Shown here in pieces: positions 52,401 to 63,661 of a DNA stretch of 64,000 nt. Numbering within the stretch: the first letter of the stretch is position 1; the number at the start of each line of letters is the position of its first letter. The translations under genes and the position numbers were made by a program. Source of the stretch: Parapristionchus giblindavisi (Eukaryota > Nematoda > Chromadorea > Rhabditida > Diplogasteridae); assembly GCA_943737045.1 (NCBI GenBank), contig CALSFV010000241.1, forward strand, positions 771,348 through 835,347, given 5' to 3'. Below the pieces are notes generated by a model. It saw only the letters and a program-made list of their open reading frames with translations, made no database searches and had not been told where the DNA came from.

Positions 52401-55400
52401 AGACTCGAGCATTTCGACCCCCTGCCGGACATTCGCGAGGAATTTCGATTTGGCACTCAATACTTTCATCATAGACACATACCGGGGGGAGACCGATGAA
52501 AGTTATAGTGAAAATGCCCTGCGGCTCAAACCCGGCTCACATATGCCGCATAAAATAAAAAATTTAAAAATTCATAACTTTTCAATCGTGATAGCTAGGA
52601 CTATTATTTCTTTTTATTGGTAAATAACATGCCATGCACTCTTACCAACACCGCTGAACAGCAATATCAAATCGTTCTGAATAAGTTTTTTCGTATCTGA
52701 TTTTAAGATTTTTCCTCTTCTATCCTCATTGAAGAGAGACGGCAAGCACTGACATAGTGCATATTGTAGCCCTGACAATTATGTACATGATGGTCAAATT
52801 CCCGTAAAAATCCATGTTTTCTGAAACATCGAGAATTGCAGCTGAATGTGAGATATGTGTAATTTGCAAAAATCGAAAATTAAATTTCTTGTAAATCGCA
52901 AGAGTAAGAGGTAGCTTTATTATGTCATTATACTCGTAGTAATGCGAGTGCACAGGAAAAATATACAGGTAATCTCGGACTACATTTTTTTTTAAATTTA
53001 AAAAAATCATTATTTTATTTTTATTTTTTCAAACCCCACATTCAGTCGACCGTCAAGGCAAGTTGATTCATAGGGCGGATGGTGGCTGTTGCATGTGCGT
53101 TTGCAGAAACGACTGCAACGTGAAGAATCGTGGTTTCGCAGATCTCGAATTTATTTTTTTAATTAACAAACTTGAATATTTATATGTTTCTTTAATATAA
53201 ATCGGTTGGAAAGTAGCGTACTGCATCCAAGGCTGTACCATTTTTATCAGTAGGAGTATACGGTATTGAACAACCGTAATCGCCAGGAATCGCGAACTGA
53301 TTTTTTTTTCAGTCGATCCATGATTTTCAACCATGACCCGGGGTTCATGGTTGAGAATGGCTGAGGTCGAAAAATTCGTGCTGGTCCGAGATCAAATACT
53401 ATTTGGCATTATATCAACAGTGGGCCAACTTTTATTTTCATGAATACCATAACTCGAATTACCGTAATAGTTATGCAAACATCTGAATTTTACGAGAATT
53501 TCACCACATTATTATAGGATACGGTAGCTAGATTACGGTAATTCGAGTTATGGTATCCATAAAAATAAAAGTTGGACCACTGTTGATATAATGCCACATA
53601 GTATTTGCTCTGGGATCATCATGAATTATTCGACCTCAGCCATTCTCAACCATGAACCCCGGGTCATGGTTGAAAATCATGGATCGACTGAAAAAAAATC
53701 AGTTCGCGATTCCTGGCGATTACGGTTGTTCAATACCGTATACTCCTACTGATAAAAATGGTACAGCTTTGGATGCAGTACGCTACCTTCCAACCGATTT
53801 ATATTAAAGAAACATATAAATATTCAAGTTTGTTAATTAAAAAAATAAATTCGAGATCTGCGAAACCACGATTCTTCACGTTGCAATCGTTTCTGCAAAC
53901 GCACATGCAACAGTCACCATCCGCCCTATGAATCAACTTGCCTTGACGGTCGACTGAATGTGGGGGTTGAAAAAATAAAAATAAAATAATGATTTTTCTA
54001 AATTTTTAAAAAATGTAGTCCGAGATTACTTGTATATTTTTCCTGTGCACTCGCATTACTACGAGTATAATGACATAATAAAGCTACCTCTTACTCTGGA
54101 GATTTACAAGAAATTTAATTTTCGATTTTTGCAAATTACACATATCTCACATTCAGCTGCAATTCTCGACGTTTCAGAAAACATGGATTTTTACGGGAAT
54201 GTGACCTTCATGTACATAATTGTCAGGGCTACAATATGCACTATGTCAGTGCTTGCCGTCTCTCTTCAATGAGGATAGAAGAGGAAAAATCTTAAAATCA
54301 GATACGAAAAAACTTATCCAGAATGATATGATATTACTGTTCGGCTGTGTTTGTAAGAGTGCATGGCATGTTATTTACCAATAAAAAGAAATAATAGTCC
54401 TAGCTATCGCGATTGAAAAGTTATGAATTTTTCAATTTTTTATTTTATGCGGCATATGTGAGCCGGGTTTGAGCCGCAGGGCATTTTCACTATAACTTTC
54501 ATCGGTCTCCCCCCGGTATGTGTCTATGATGAAAGTATTGAGGGCCAGATCGAAATTCCTCGCGAATGTCCGGACCATGCTCGAGTCTTACCGAGCCGGT
54601 CTCTTAAAGGGAGTGTAACCTCTCTCAATGGTCTCTTCATTGTGCACACTATTTCTCTGTTCTCTAACAACGAGAAAGCATTGCGCGTCGAAGAGGCCAT
54701 TGAGAGAGGTTACGCAACCTTTAATGATATATCGGTATAAAGTCAGTTATCGATTTTTCATCTCGGATTGTACCGTACCTATTGTCAATGAGCGGACGTG
54801 CGCCCGCTTCGGCGCACGCGTGTACGCTTCCGTCGAAGGCGCGGATATGCGGATCACCCCAGAGTGCGCAATGACGAAACGACGATTGCGACGAAGGAGT
54901 AGGCGTCAAATGGCATCTACAATGGATTATTGATTGATTTCCGATATTAGATCATTTGATCTCTCACCTTCCCCCATCCACCTCTCTTTTAATAATTCTA
55001 ATCTGTCACATATTTTCTCTTGCACTCGAACACTTTTTACATGTTGAAACACCCTTGCGGTGTACGATAAATAAATAAATAAATATATAAATAAAATAAA
55101 TTGGATCAAGAATAATTTATTTTTCATAATTTCACTATTCTGCAATGGTTTTGCACAGCATTTCGAAAGCGGTCTTGATGTAACTGAAAACAAGATAAAG
55201 TGGAAAATAGTGAGTACGCTGACTATGAGGTGAGAGCGTACAAACGGTTAAAGTACACCACGGTGTACCGTACCGTGATTTGTTTTGGCAATTTTCCAAG
55301 TTTCCAATGAACGTCCCCGTATTGGATAAACCCTGTGCATCGTCAACCTTTGCAAACAATACGGACGCTCACATTAAATAATAACTCACTTATTAGTTTT

Positions 55401-56326
55401 TCGCCCATCGGTAGCCATTTTTTGCAATAATCGATCACAATCATTGTTGTGCCACTGAATCGACGTCGCTGGAAAGATGTCAATGTCAAACAATATCTTT
55501 GGAAACTAAATTACGAACAGGTTCAAAGGCACACCCTGAAACTTTGAAACTCTCCGCTCTGGCAAAGCTCTTTCGCTTTCTTCGTCTACGAGAGAGTGTT
55601 GCCAGAACGGAGAGTAAAATTAGTTTAAAGTGTGCCTTTTTAAAAACGCTATGCATAGGAACTGGAGATTGAGTGAGGACTGACCAGTGAGTGATATGTG
55701 ATATTTGATGTCGCCTCGGCACATTTGAGCAGTGGTGTTGAGACATAACCAATATGTGGAGAGTACCTGACAATCTACTTAGATCATTGCATCTCCGAAA
55801 AATCATTTAAAAACTTAGCTAATTTTAACCACGAGCTGATTTTACTCAACGTTCTTGTAACACTTTCTCGCAAACAAAGAAAACATTGGCAGAGCTGACA
55901 GTTTCAAATTATTTCTGGGTGCGCACGTAGAAATTGGAAAAAATAATGAAAAATTAAGTGAAAATTTTAGCAAATGTATCTCAAAAGGAATATAAACGAA
56001 AAATTGTTGGCAGCTTTACCTCGCAAAAGCGTTCATCCTCCGCCTCTCTCAGTCCCTCGTACTCCATCGTCCTCGTATACGCAACCGCACACGCGTCAAC
56101 ACCACACTTCCGCTGAGGATCTGAAGAAGAATCATTTCGTAACTCGGTAGAATTATTTATTCACCATAAAGCAAACGTATAATTATACCAAAATGAAATT
56201 AAATGAGATCAGTTATGAAAGTAAAACAAATTTATCTAAAAATTATTTGCTGCGCTCACCTATAACGTGTTGAAATCCACTCGTGTAGTATGACGACAGA
56301 AGAAGAAGAAGAAGGATGTAGATCAT
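49412..56326 (-). CDS. drag-1: Repulsive guidance molecule (RGM/DRAGON family), BMP co-receptor
   Basis: GPI-anchored surface protein; the C. elegans homologue DRAG-1 promotes BMP-like Sma/Mab signalling. Fifteen exons, minus strand: 56326-56260, 56120-56020, 55766-55685, 55468-55390, 54916-54779, 52310-52244, 51757-51714, 51575-51485, 51202-51129, 50865-50814, 50738-50687, 50326-50219, 49938-49870, 49803-49739 and 49573-49412. Phases are consistent throughout; total 1251 nt, 416 residues. Start chosen at 56,326 because it gives a signal peptide (MIYILLLLLLSSYY); an ATG 9 nt upstream is in another frame. Landmarks: CRGDIKYHISL (RGM cysteine domain), HCALWGDPHIRAFDG with the GDPH autocleavage site at 130-133, ARPLIDNRYFLVQV (partial vWD domain), LPIAFVDGTTRS, SVSITLPHHVLAQ, ACVFDLMLTGDELL. 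The C terminus TTVATVLLGLLLFR (residues 403-416) is a hydrophobic GPI-type signal. Several introns are nearly filled by elements. Confidence 0.93.
49968..50091. mobile_element. Palindromic element, family A, drag-1 intron 12
   Basis: Near-complete: TTTTAAAAGTACACCCCAAG to GGTGCGCCTTTAGAAG. A partial second copy (50,092-50,160, ACTCTCCGTTCTGACAATAA) follows directly. Confidence 0.9.
50456..50579. mobile_element. Palindromic element, family A, drag-1 intron 11
   Basis: TTAAAGGCACACCCAAGCAA to GCTCTTGTGTGACTTTAA. The right arm has a small tandem insertion (GAGCTCTTGTGAAATTAGCTC). Confidence 0.9.
51258..51375. mobile_element. Palindromic element, family A, drag-1 intron 8
   Basis: TTAAAGCCACACTCCAAGCT to CGAATGTTACTTTAA. 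Confidence 0.85.
51605..51710. mobile_element. drag-1: Palindromic element, family A, forming most of drag-1 intron 7
   Basis: About 106 of the 138 intron bases belong to the element. Its TTAA (51,706-51,709) starts four bases into the intron after the donor GT of exon 51757-51714. Confidence 0.9.
52382..54607. mobile_element. 2.2-kb near-perfect palindromic element (family D), drag-1 intron 5
   Basis: Flanked by TTAA on both sides. Arms of about 1.1 kb meet near 53,495 with little spacer. Outer ends: GAGACTGGCTCGGTAAGACT and AGTCTTACCGAGCCGGTCTC. Mirrored 80-94 codon frames (53,010-52,726 and 54,030-54,272, sharing HYYEYNDIIKLPLTL) lie in each arm, differ at a few positions, and match nothing I know. 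No transposase recognised. Confidence 0.92.
54604..54724. mobile_element. TTAA-flanked element, family B, copy 2
   Basis: AGGGAGTGTAACCTCTCTCA to its partner TGAGAGAGGTTACGCAACCT. Shares the TTAA at 54,604-54,607 with the 2.2-kb palindrome. It ends 54 nt from drag-1 exon 5. Confidence 0.9.
55522..55643. mobile_element. Palindromic element, family A, drag-1 intron 3
   Basis: Long arms: CAAAGGCACACCCTGAAACT to TTAAAGTGTGCCTTTTTAA. Occupies more than half of the 216-nt intron. Confidence 0.9.
55826..55928. mobile_element. Palindromic element, family A, drag-1 intron 2
   Basis: TTAACCACGAGCTGATTTTA to TTCTGGGTGCGCACG; degraded inner arms. Confidence 0.8.
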
Positions 56327-56984
56327 CACCGATCATGGCAGATTATCGATTAATCGATTGAAGGAATCATTTACTGATCAGGGAAGAGATACTGTAATCA
56401 ATTATTTCAAATGATTTTTTTAAATCAATGAATCAAATCAATCAATAATCAACTAGCAAAAGGATAGTGTGAGGAGCACCGTTATCGACAAATCAATCGT
56501 AAGGGCACTGTGTGCAAGCAACAATCGATCAATTCATAATGAATTCTCGAAAAATGAATGTTCAGTAATAAATAATCATAAAACTTCTCGGACAAATTAT
56601 ATTTTAACAGTGAAGACATAGATGAGGAGAATGAACTAATCGTATGAAATTTGATATGAAACCCATCTGACAAGGGGATATATGATATGATACATGAGAA
56701 GATGAGAAGCCTGATTCAAAGTGTCTTCAACTCCCTCATTGTGTCAATCATAGGCCAACCTGTATCAACTAGGTTTCAAGGATCTGACCCAGCATTTTAT
56801 GTCATTATTTTCGTGTCACGTATGGTATGATGGAATAAAGAATAAGATAATCGATGAGTGGGGTGTCACTCAGACTCAATTCAAAATGTCTTGAGCAATG
56901 CAATAGAGGAAGTGGAAGAACAGACAGGATCGTTAGTCAAAGTTCTTAAACTTAATTTCCAAGTAACAAGCAAAATTAAACAAT

Positions 56985-57062
56985 CCGATATGGCAACACA
57001 CTCTCTCTCTCTTTTTGTCTGCGAGAGAGTGCCAGAACTGAGAGTCCAATTAGTTTTTAAAG
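56985..57062. mobile_element. Palindromic element, family A (short)
   Basis: GATATGGCAACACACTCTCT, GTCTGCGAGAGAGTGCC, then CCAATTAGTTTTTAAAGG. Outer left arm absent. Confidence 0.7.
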
Positions 57063-58043
57063 GATCTCCAAAGCGAATTTTACAACAGTTCTCTGGAAAG
57101 AAATCAACATAGTGAGATTTGAGTTTCACGTCCAATACATATTCATCTATCTCTGAGGCTTATCTAATCTAGCTTTTAAAAATTCACTAAAAGAAAATCA
57201 AAAGAGGCGATAGAGTGTGTAGAACCAGAAGAGTTTTCCTTGATTTTCTTTTCTTTTCGTAAACTTATCTAATAATTTTCGAAAGATCACGAAAAAGTTC
57301 TCGAAGAGCATTATAACTTAAAACAAGTCAATCAAGCCAGAAAGTGCCTGATTCATTCCCACAATCATTTGATCTCACCAATCTTTCTCCAATTAGTGAT
57401 AGACATAGATACATCACTAACATTTGTCAAGATCAAGGAGAATGAGAAGATGGGACAGAGGGCAATCGCTGATTTCAGGCAATTAGAAGACAATGATCCG
57501 GCAAATTGACTTCCGGGAAATAGGAAATATCAAGAAAAACTTCCGTGCATGAGCAAGATAGCCCATAAAAGTACGTATACGTATAGTGCGTAAAAAAGTG
57601 GACTAAGAAGAAAAAATGTGTATAGATCAGAGTCGACTTATGACTGGGCTATGAAATCGAAAACTTCAAGTGTGATGTTTTGAAGCAGCGGCTGAAGTGG
57701 GATAATAAAGGTGTAAGGAGGGTTTTATTGTTTTCGGGAGGCTTTCGAGTTAGTGAAGTCAGTCACACATCGTAGTTGGATGAGAACTGATGTAGTGCTG
57801 ATGACCGACGTTTACTAAAAACAAATTGTAGTGAAGGATGTTGCAGTGGTGCGTAAAGACGACATTTCCTGATCCCACTCATGTCTAGTCAAATTCTTGA
57901 CTGAGTGTTGATCACAAGAGATGAAGAGGAAGAGGAGAAAGAGGAGGAAGTGTAAGGAGCACCATGGAGACTGCAAGCTTCTCTTGCAAACAATATTAAC
58001 CAAGAATATTTCATAAGCGACCCATATACCCGCCCTATTCTGA

Positions 58044-58149
58044 TCTTAAATGCAGAACTAACCGCTCTGACAATACTGTCTCGCGTTCTTTGTTAATAAT
58101 AGAATTTTACCAGGGCGGAGAGTAAAATTAGTTCGAAGTGTGCCTTTAA
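58044..58149. mobile_element. Palindromic element, family A
   Basis: AACCGCTCTGACAATACTGT and GGGCGGAGAGTAAAATTAGT, right end GAAGTGTGCCTTTAAG. Confidence 0.85.
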
Positions 58150-58469
58150 GAATGAGTGTCTTTGAAACTCTACGATGATCACTCTATGATTATTATGATT
58201 ATGACCATGATCGGAAAAAAAACGAAAAAAGAAGGGGAATTACAAGAGCAGAGAGTATTCAAATATTCACGGCTATTCCTTATGTGGTGTTCATAAGTCT
58301 TGGAAAGAAACCAAACGAAACAAAAAGCGCGAGACATTCTAAAGGTAGAGAGTTTTCTCTGAATTTCTTATGTATGCATATCTTTCGAACAGATCACAAC
58401 AATTATCCTGAAATAGAGGAGTCCAATCACTATTCGCAATCATAAGAGGGCCATATCGCGCTGATTAAA

Positions 58470-58583
58470 TTTAAAGGCACATCCCGAGCTAATTTGAAAC
58501 TCTTCGCTCTAACAATGCTCTCTCGCTTCCTTTGCCTACGTTACCAGAGAGGATATTAAAATAATCTCGGATGTGCCCTTAAG
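58470..58583. mobile_element. Palindromic element, family A (right arm shortened)
   Basis: TTTAAAGGCACATCCCGAGC to CTCGGATGTGCCCTTAAG. Confidence 0.9.
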
Positions 58584-58729
58584 ACTGAAAGAATTTGTCC
58601 TTTAACGATTAACACTTGAGTGATTGACATAACGATTGATTGATTATCGGTACTAAAGCGTCTTAACCAGCTGACGTTGTGATAAAATGAGTGATATGTT
58701 CATCAGATTATTATGATTGGCGAGGGGTT

Positions 58730-58822
58730 GGAAGAGAGGGAGGGATTGAGAGATAGAGAGAGAGAGGGAGAGGGAGAGGGAGGAGAGAGAGAGAGGGAGA
58801 GAGAGAGGGAGTCAGAGGGAGG
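58730..58822 (+). repeat. (GA)n/(GGGAGA)n tract
   Basis: GAGAGAGGGAGAGGGAGAGG units. Confidence 0.95.
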
Positions 58823-59078
58823 TGAAATGGACATAGTGATAACGGTCAAATGATTCGGTCGAAATTAGTACACATTACAGATTTGGCTATTAATAGCTAT
58901 AAGCAATTAAATTTGTCTGATATCACTAATCAATTCAAGCCTCGCAAACAGAACTATTTAGGCTGGTACACAGCAGATCAAAATTGTGGCTAAAAATATA
59001 TGAAAAAAGGTAATAAATAATTGAAATTCTTTAACTATATAAAATTCGCAAATTTATGCAGCCTATCATTATAGGATC

Positions 59079-59172
59079 ATTAAAGGCATACCCCGAGCTT
59101 ATTTGAAACTATCCGCTTTGGCCACACTCTCTCGTATTCTTTTTTTCAAATTAGCTCGGGGTATGCCTTTAA
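59079..59172. mobile_element. Palindromic element, family A, deletion in one arm
   Basis: The outer 20 bp of both arms are perfect (TTAAAGGCATACCCCGAGCT and its complement), flanked by TTAA. The second inner arm is deleted. The best evidence for the true termini. Confidence 0.95.
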
Positions 59173-59514
59173 TACAAAACAAGAACATTAAACACATAGA
59201 AATGTTCTGGGGATATTGGCTTAATCAGAAGGAATTCTATTCGAGATACTAAATCAAAATTTTACGTTTTCAGATCGCTACCATAAGAATCTAGTTCAGT
59301 CCAGTCGCGCTGGCATCATCTGATCGGCCAATGATGGTCAGTCACGCGCCACTTGACCCCGCCATCGATCATTCAATGGCGCCAGTGGCCCGCCAGTAGC
59401 CCCTTCTCCTTTAATTGGTGCCAGAGTGGCGCCAAAGGCCGAAGAGGAGAGACGACCCCGCTAACGAAGAACGGATATGTCAGATCGTGTGAGAGTGATG
59501 GGGCGTGACGAGGG

Positions 59515-60020
59515 AGAAAGCGAAAGAGGGAGAGGGAGAGGGTGATAGGAAGGGAAAGGACGGTAGAGGAAAGGTAGAGGGAAAGATAGATAGGGAGAGA
59601 GGGGGAGAGAGAGGTGAGAGAAAGAGAGAAGATGGTGAGAGAGGGTATGAGGTAGAGTAGAAACAAAAGGGCTGACTATGAGATAAACATGTGTGACTAC
59701 GGTATTGCTGTACCATTACAGTGGGAAATTGATCAGGTACGTTAAAAATTGATTAAATTTTAAGCGAAAAGGTTCGAGAAGACAGAAATGGTATAATACA
59801 AAAATAGATCTTTTTAATATGAATACATTGAGTGAGGAGTTAGAGGAAAATAGGAACGGAGAGAGATGGCTAAAGATAGAAATAGACTGGAGGGAGAGAG
59901 AGGGAAGAGAGATAGAGAGGAGAGATAGATGTAGAGAGAGAGACAGGGAGAGGGAGGGAGCGAGAGAGAGAGAGGGGGGAGAGGGAGAGGTAGAAGTAGG
60001 AGAGTAGAGGGAGAGGGACA
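59515..60020 (+). repeat. Purine-rich microsatellites
   Basis: Two blocks, 59,515-59,655 and 59,880-60,020, of GAGAGGGAGA-type repeats with non-repetitive sequence between. Confidence 0.9.
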
Positions 60021-60608
60021 TGAGAGGAGCAAGATTAGCTAGTGATTGTTAACAAATGAACGCAGCTAATGGAAGTGACAAATGTTGAATGAACGCGAAT
60101 GATTTATTGAAACAAATCATTTCTTTAATTTAATTCGACTGGAACTGCGTTTTTTGGAGGGTTAAACATTGTAAAGGTATCTCCATATCATATATTATAT
60201 GTGATATGTGGATGAGAAAGCCTTGCACTGTGAAGAAATATGCGATGGTTTAGTATAATGTTCACAAATCGTAGAAGACTGAATAAAATCGCTAAAAATG
60301 GTTATGCTGTATGTGAAAGAAGGGCCATTTTTCACCATGTTTTAGAAACTTTTCGCAACTTTTGAACGAAGCATGTCAAAGAAAATTAATCTCAAGCTTT
60401 TAACGAATGTTTTTATCACTTTCAATCAATTTGTTCATATCAAGTAAAATACTAAATGAATATTGATTGATTGATTGTTTCAGTTATCCATTGTAAAAAC
60501 AAAGATTGTAAACTGTGACTCGAACCCAATTAAAGTTTAACAAAGAATTGAGTCATAACTGGTATGGTTTCATTGTTTTAGTTTTCCCAATGCCTACCTC
60601 ACTACCAA

Positions 60609-60755
60609 CTCTCCCTCTCCTTCACTCTCTACCTCTCCTTCTCTCTCTCCCTCTCCCTCTACCTCTCTCCCTCTCCCTCTACCTCTCTCCCTCTACCTCT
60701 CTCCCTCTCCCTCTCCCTCTCTCCCTCTCCCTCTCTCCCTCTCCCTCTCCCTATT
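60609..60755 (+). repeat. (CCCTCT)n tract
   Basis: CTCTCCCTCTCCCTCTACCT units. Confidence 0.95.
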
Positions 60756-61139
60756 CTCATCTGACAAATTCATAAGTCGTAAACGCATGTATGTGTGAGT
60801 GAAGGGGGGCAATGAAGGAGGAATCAGAGATTATATACAAGTGTGAGGAGCGAATAGCATCGAGGAATTGTCAATCATAAGTTTGACCCAATTGAACTCT
60901 AAATAATGGTACTGTAGACTATTCATGGCATGTACAGTATACTCATAGTGATTGCAATATAATTAGACTGTCTATGATAATTTTCAAAATAGTGAGACAA
61001 CTTGGTCCGGATTCAAAAAAGAACATGAAAGAGTTATGACAAAACTCTATTTTACAAAACTCTTTTTTGAATCTCCCAACATGACTAATTATCCGCATCG
61101 TGAGAATGGAAGGGAGGTGCAACAGATGTGAAGGAATGG

Positions 61140-61265
61140 CAAGAGGGAGAGAGAGATGGAGAGATTTAAGAGGGAGAGGTAGAGAAGAAAAGGGAGAGGG
61201 AGAGATTTAAGAGGGAGAGGGATAAGAGAAAGGAGAGATGGAGAGATCTGAAAAGAGATAGAGAG
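61140..61265 (+). repeat. GAGAGGGAGA purine tract
   Basis: Interrupted by a duplicated AGATTTAAGAGGGAGAGG. Confidence 0.9.
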
Positions 61266-62261
61266 TAAGTTATGCTAAAAATGTGAGGAGGAGCACATTG
61301 TTCAAGATAAAAACTTAAATGGATGGAAATAGATTAGGGAACCTAAGAGGAACCGAAGAATCACACCGATACGAACTGAACCGGAAAAAACCGAACAGAA
61401 TAACCAAACAGAAGACCCCTTTTACGGTCTATTAAGTGATATCTTGATATATTATCTATACTTAGAGACCACTTGATATGAATAAATTGAATTACATGGA
61501 ATTTCTTCGTTTTTTACCCATCAGAAGTTTCCTCCTCAAATTTGGCACATGGCCAATCACCCAATCGGACATTGCTCATCTCTCGGGAGATCATCACACA
61601 AATTGGCTGATCAAGACAAGAATCGGAAGGTGGACATAGCCTCAACTTTTCTGACTCTAATTGTCGATTCGACACTCGATCTCATCATCAACGGAGAAGA
61701 TGGGGATACCGTGGGTGATAACATTCACGGAGATATATACGTCAGCATGTAGCACTTCCGTTATTAAAGCTAAATTGCTTTCCTCCCAAGATCTTATTGA
61801 GAAATTAGGAATCACAATTACCCCTCTTTAGTGCCCTCATCCTAGACTCTCTCGATTCAATCCGACATATATATTGAATCATTGCGGACCTCTCCACCGC
61901 TAGGCCTTGCCAACCTAACCTGTCATTGATCGCCGTTTGATCTTTGATACAGAGTCTTTTCCGAGCTGCACTTCCCCTCCTCCCCTTTACCCCCCCCCCT
62001 CTCCCGTTTATTTCTATCTATCCCACAAGCTCTTTTTATCTGTTATTTCAAATGTTGTCGCATCTTATTGATGTATGATAAATTTTTAAAAAAAATTAAA
62101 TTAAACGTCGTCGAAAACAGTATCCAAGAAAAGAAGTGTACACGCGAAATGGAATATTTTGAGCTTCTCGTCGAGTGAATCACTATCAAGGCCTATTCAT
62201 ACACTGTTCGACTACGTAAACTGAGGTTCGCTGTCAAATCTACTCAATAGCGGGGTGCATA

Positions 62262-62618
62262 TTAAAGAAGGGACCCTCGAGTTTTTACGTGACTAAACTG
62301 GCCAGGCAGAACTATAGATCACATCTCCCTGAATACAAAAACAATTTTCTCTAAAATTTTATATGACCCGGAATACCGTAAGCCCGGGATTAAAGTTCGT
62401 TCATGTCCAGGGAAAGGCGCGAATTTTTGAAAATATATAGAAAATTGCAAACGGAAATCGAACCCGCGTGGCACGGTTACAAACACTGGCATGTGGGACT
62501 TAGCTATACACGCTGCTCTCTGAACCTCTCAATTCGAATAGAGAACATAAGGTCTTCCTATCTCCCACGTTCTTCATGTCAATAGCGCACCCCAAATCTC
62601 CTGGTTCCCCTTCTTTAA
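62262..62618 (-). mobile_element. TTAA-flanked element with tRNA-like SINE body, copy 3
   Basis: TTAAAGAAGGGACCC at left and GGTTCCCCTTCTTTAA at right. On the minus strand it has the GGAACCAGGAGATTTGGGGT head, GTATAGCTAAGTCCC and GCGGGTTCGATTTCCG (box A/B-like). Confidence 0.65.
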
Positions 62619-63049
62619 CTTTCAACACGACAACGCAAGGGCTAACAGTGATCCAACTGTGAGCTTACGACGTACGATTAGACTCTACATATACACAACC
62701 AGCACCACCCTTTCTATTATCGCCGTTCCTTATCCCTCTATCGCTTCTTCAAATAGCAGCACTTCTAGAACACATACACTACCAAGTCCAACCACCAACT
62801 TCCCCAATCAGCACCCAATTATTCTAAGTGGATGGGATTCAAAAAACTACATGGAGGTTATTCATTAATTCAGTCACAATTTTCTAACGAAAAGGGAATA
62901 TAAATATTCAAAAATCGAGCAATACTCGATCTACAAGTTGAAACGAGGAAGGTTTCCCTTCCTGCACACATCTGTAGACAGATTGGAGTCGATTGAGAGT
63001 ATGGAGAAGGAGAAGAAAAGATGAAGCTAAGAGGTATGACGATAGATGG

Positions 63050-63132
63050 GAGGAGAGAGAGTAAGAGGGAGAGGGAGAGGGAGAGGGAGAGGGAGAGGGA
63101 GAGGGAGAGGGAGAGGGAGAGGGAGAGACGGG
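63050..63132 (+). repeat. (GGGAGA)n microsatellite
   Basis: About ten consecutive GAGGGA units, nearly perfect. Confidence 0.95.
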
Positions 63133-63261
63133 GGAGAGAGCTAGGAAGAGTAGTTGATCACTTGAACAGTGTGTTAAAATAAGTTTAAAATTTGTAGTAT
63201 TGTAATAAGTTCTTTAAAATATTTAAAATAGCTGCAATTGCAAGATTCAAGTTTGGGATAA

Positions 63262-63545
63262 GGGTAGAAGAAGAGGAAGGAAGAGGAAGGAAGAGGATGG
63301 AAGAGGAAAAAAGAGGAAGGAAGAGGAAAGAAGAGGAAAGGAAGAGGAAGGAAGAGGATGGAAGAGGAAAAAAGAGGAATGAAGAGGAAAGAAGAGGAAA
63401 GAAGAGGAAAGGCAGAGGAAAGAAGAGGAAAGGCAGAGGAAAAAAGAGGAAAGGAAGAGGAAAGAAGAGGAAAGGCAGAGGAAAAAAGAGGAAAGGAAGA
63501 GGAAAGAAGAGGAAAGGCAGAGGAAAAAAGAGGAAGGAAGAGTAA
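63262..63545 (+). repeat. (GAAGAGGAAA)n purine tract, about 285 bp
   Basis: AAGAGGAAAG/GCAGAGGAAA units with a higher-order repeat of about 60 bp (three copies of GGAAAGGCAGAGGAAAAAAG). Long frames in all three readings are artefacts. Confidence 0.95.
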
Positions 63546-63661
63546 GAAATACGGGAAACGAGTAAAAAGACAACAAAACTGTCCGATCAATTGATCGAGC
63601 ATAACTCAGTAGTTAGTGAGGCAGACTGTCCAGAGAGAGAAGATAAGGGAGGCAAACATAA

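Noticed and set aside
54030..54272. Mirrored frames in the palindrome as a real gene pair
   Set aside because: They are the two arms of one repeat, end at the same mirrored point and match no family; treated as part of the element.
63174..63602. 142-codon and neighbouring frames near the window end
   Set aside because: All arise from a purine-rich tandem repeat; open in several frames on both strands.
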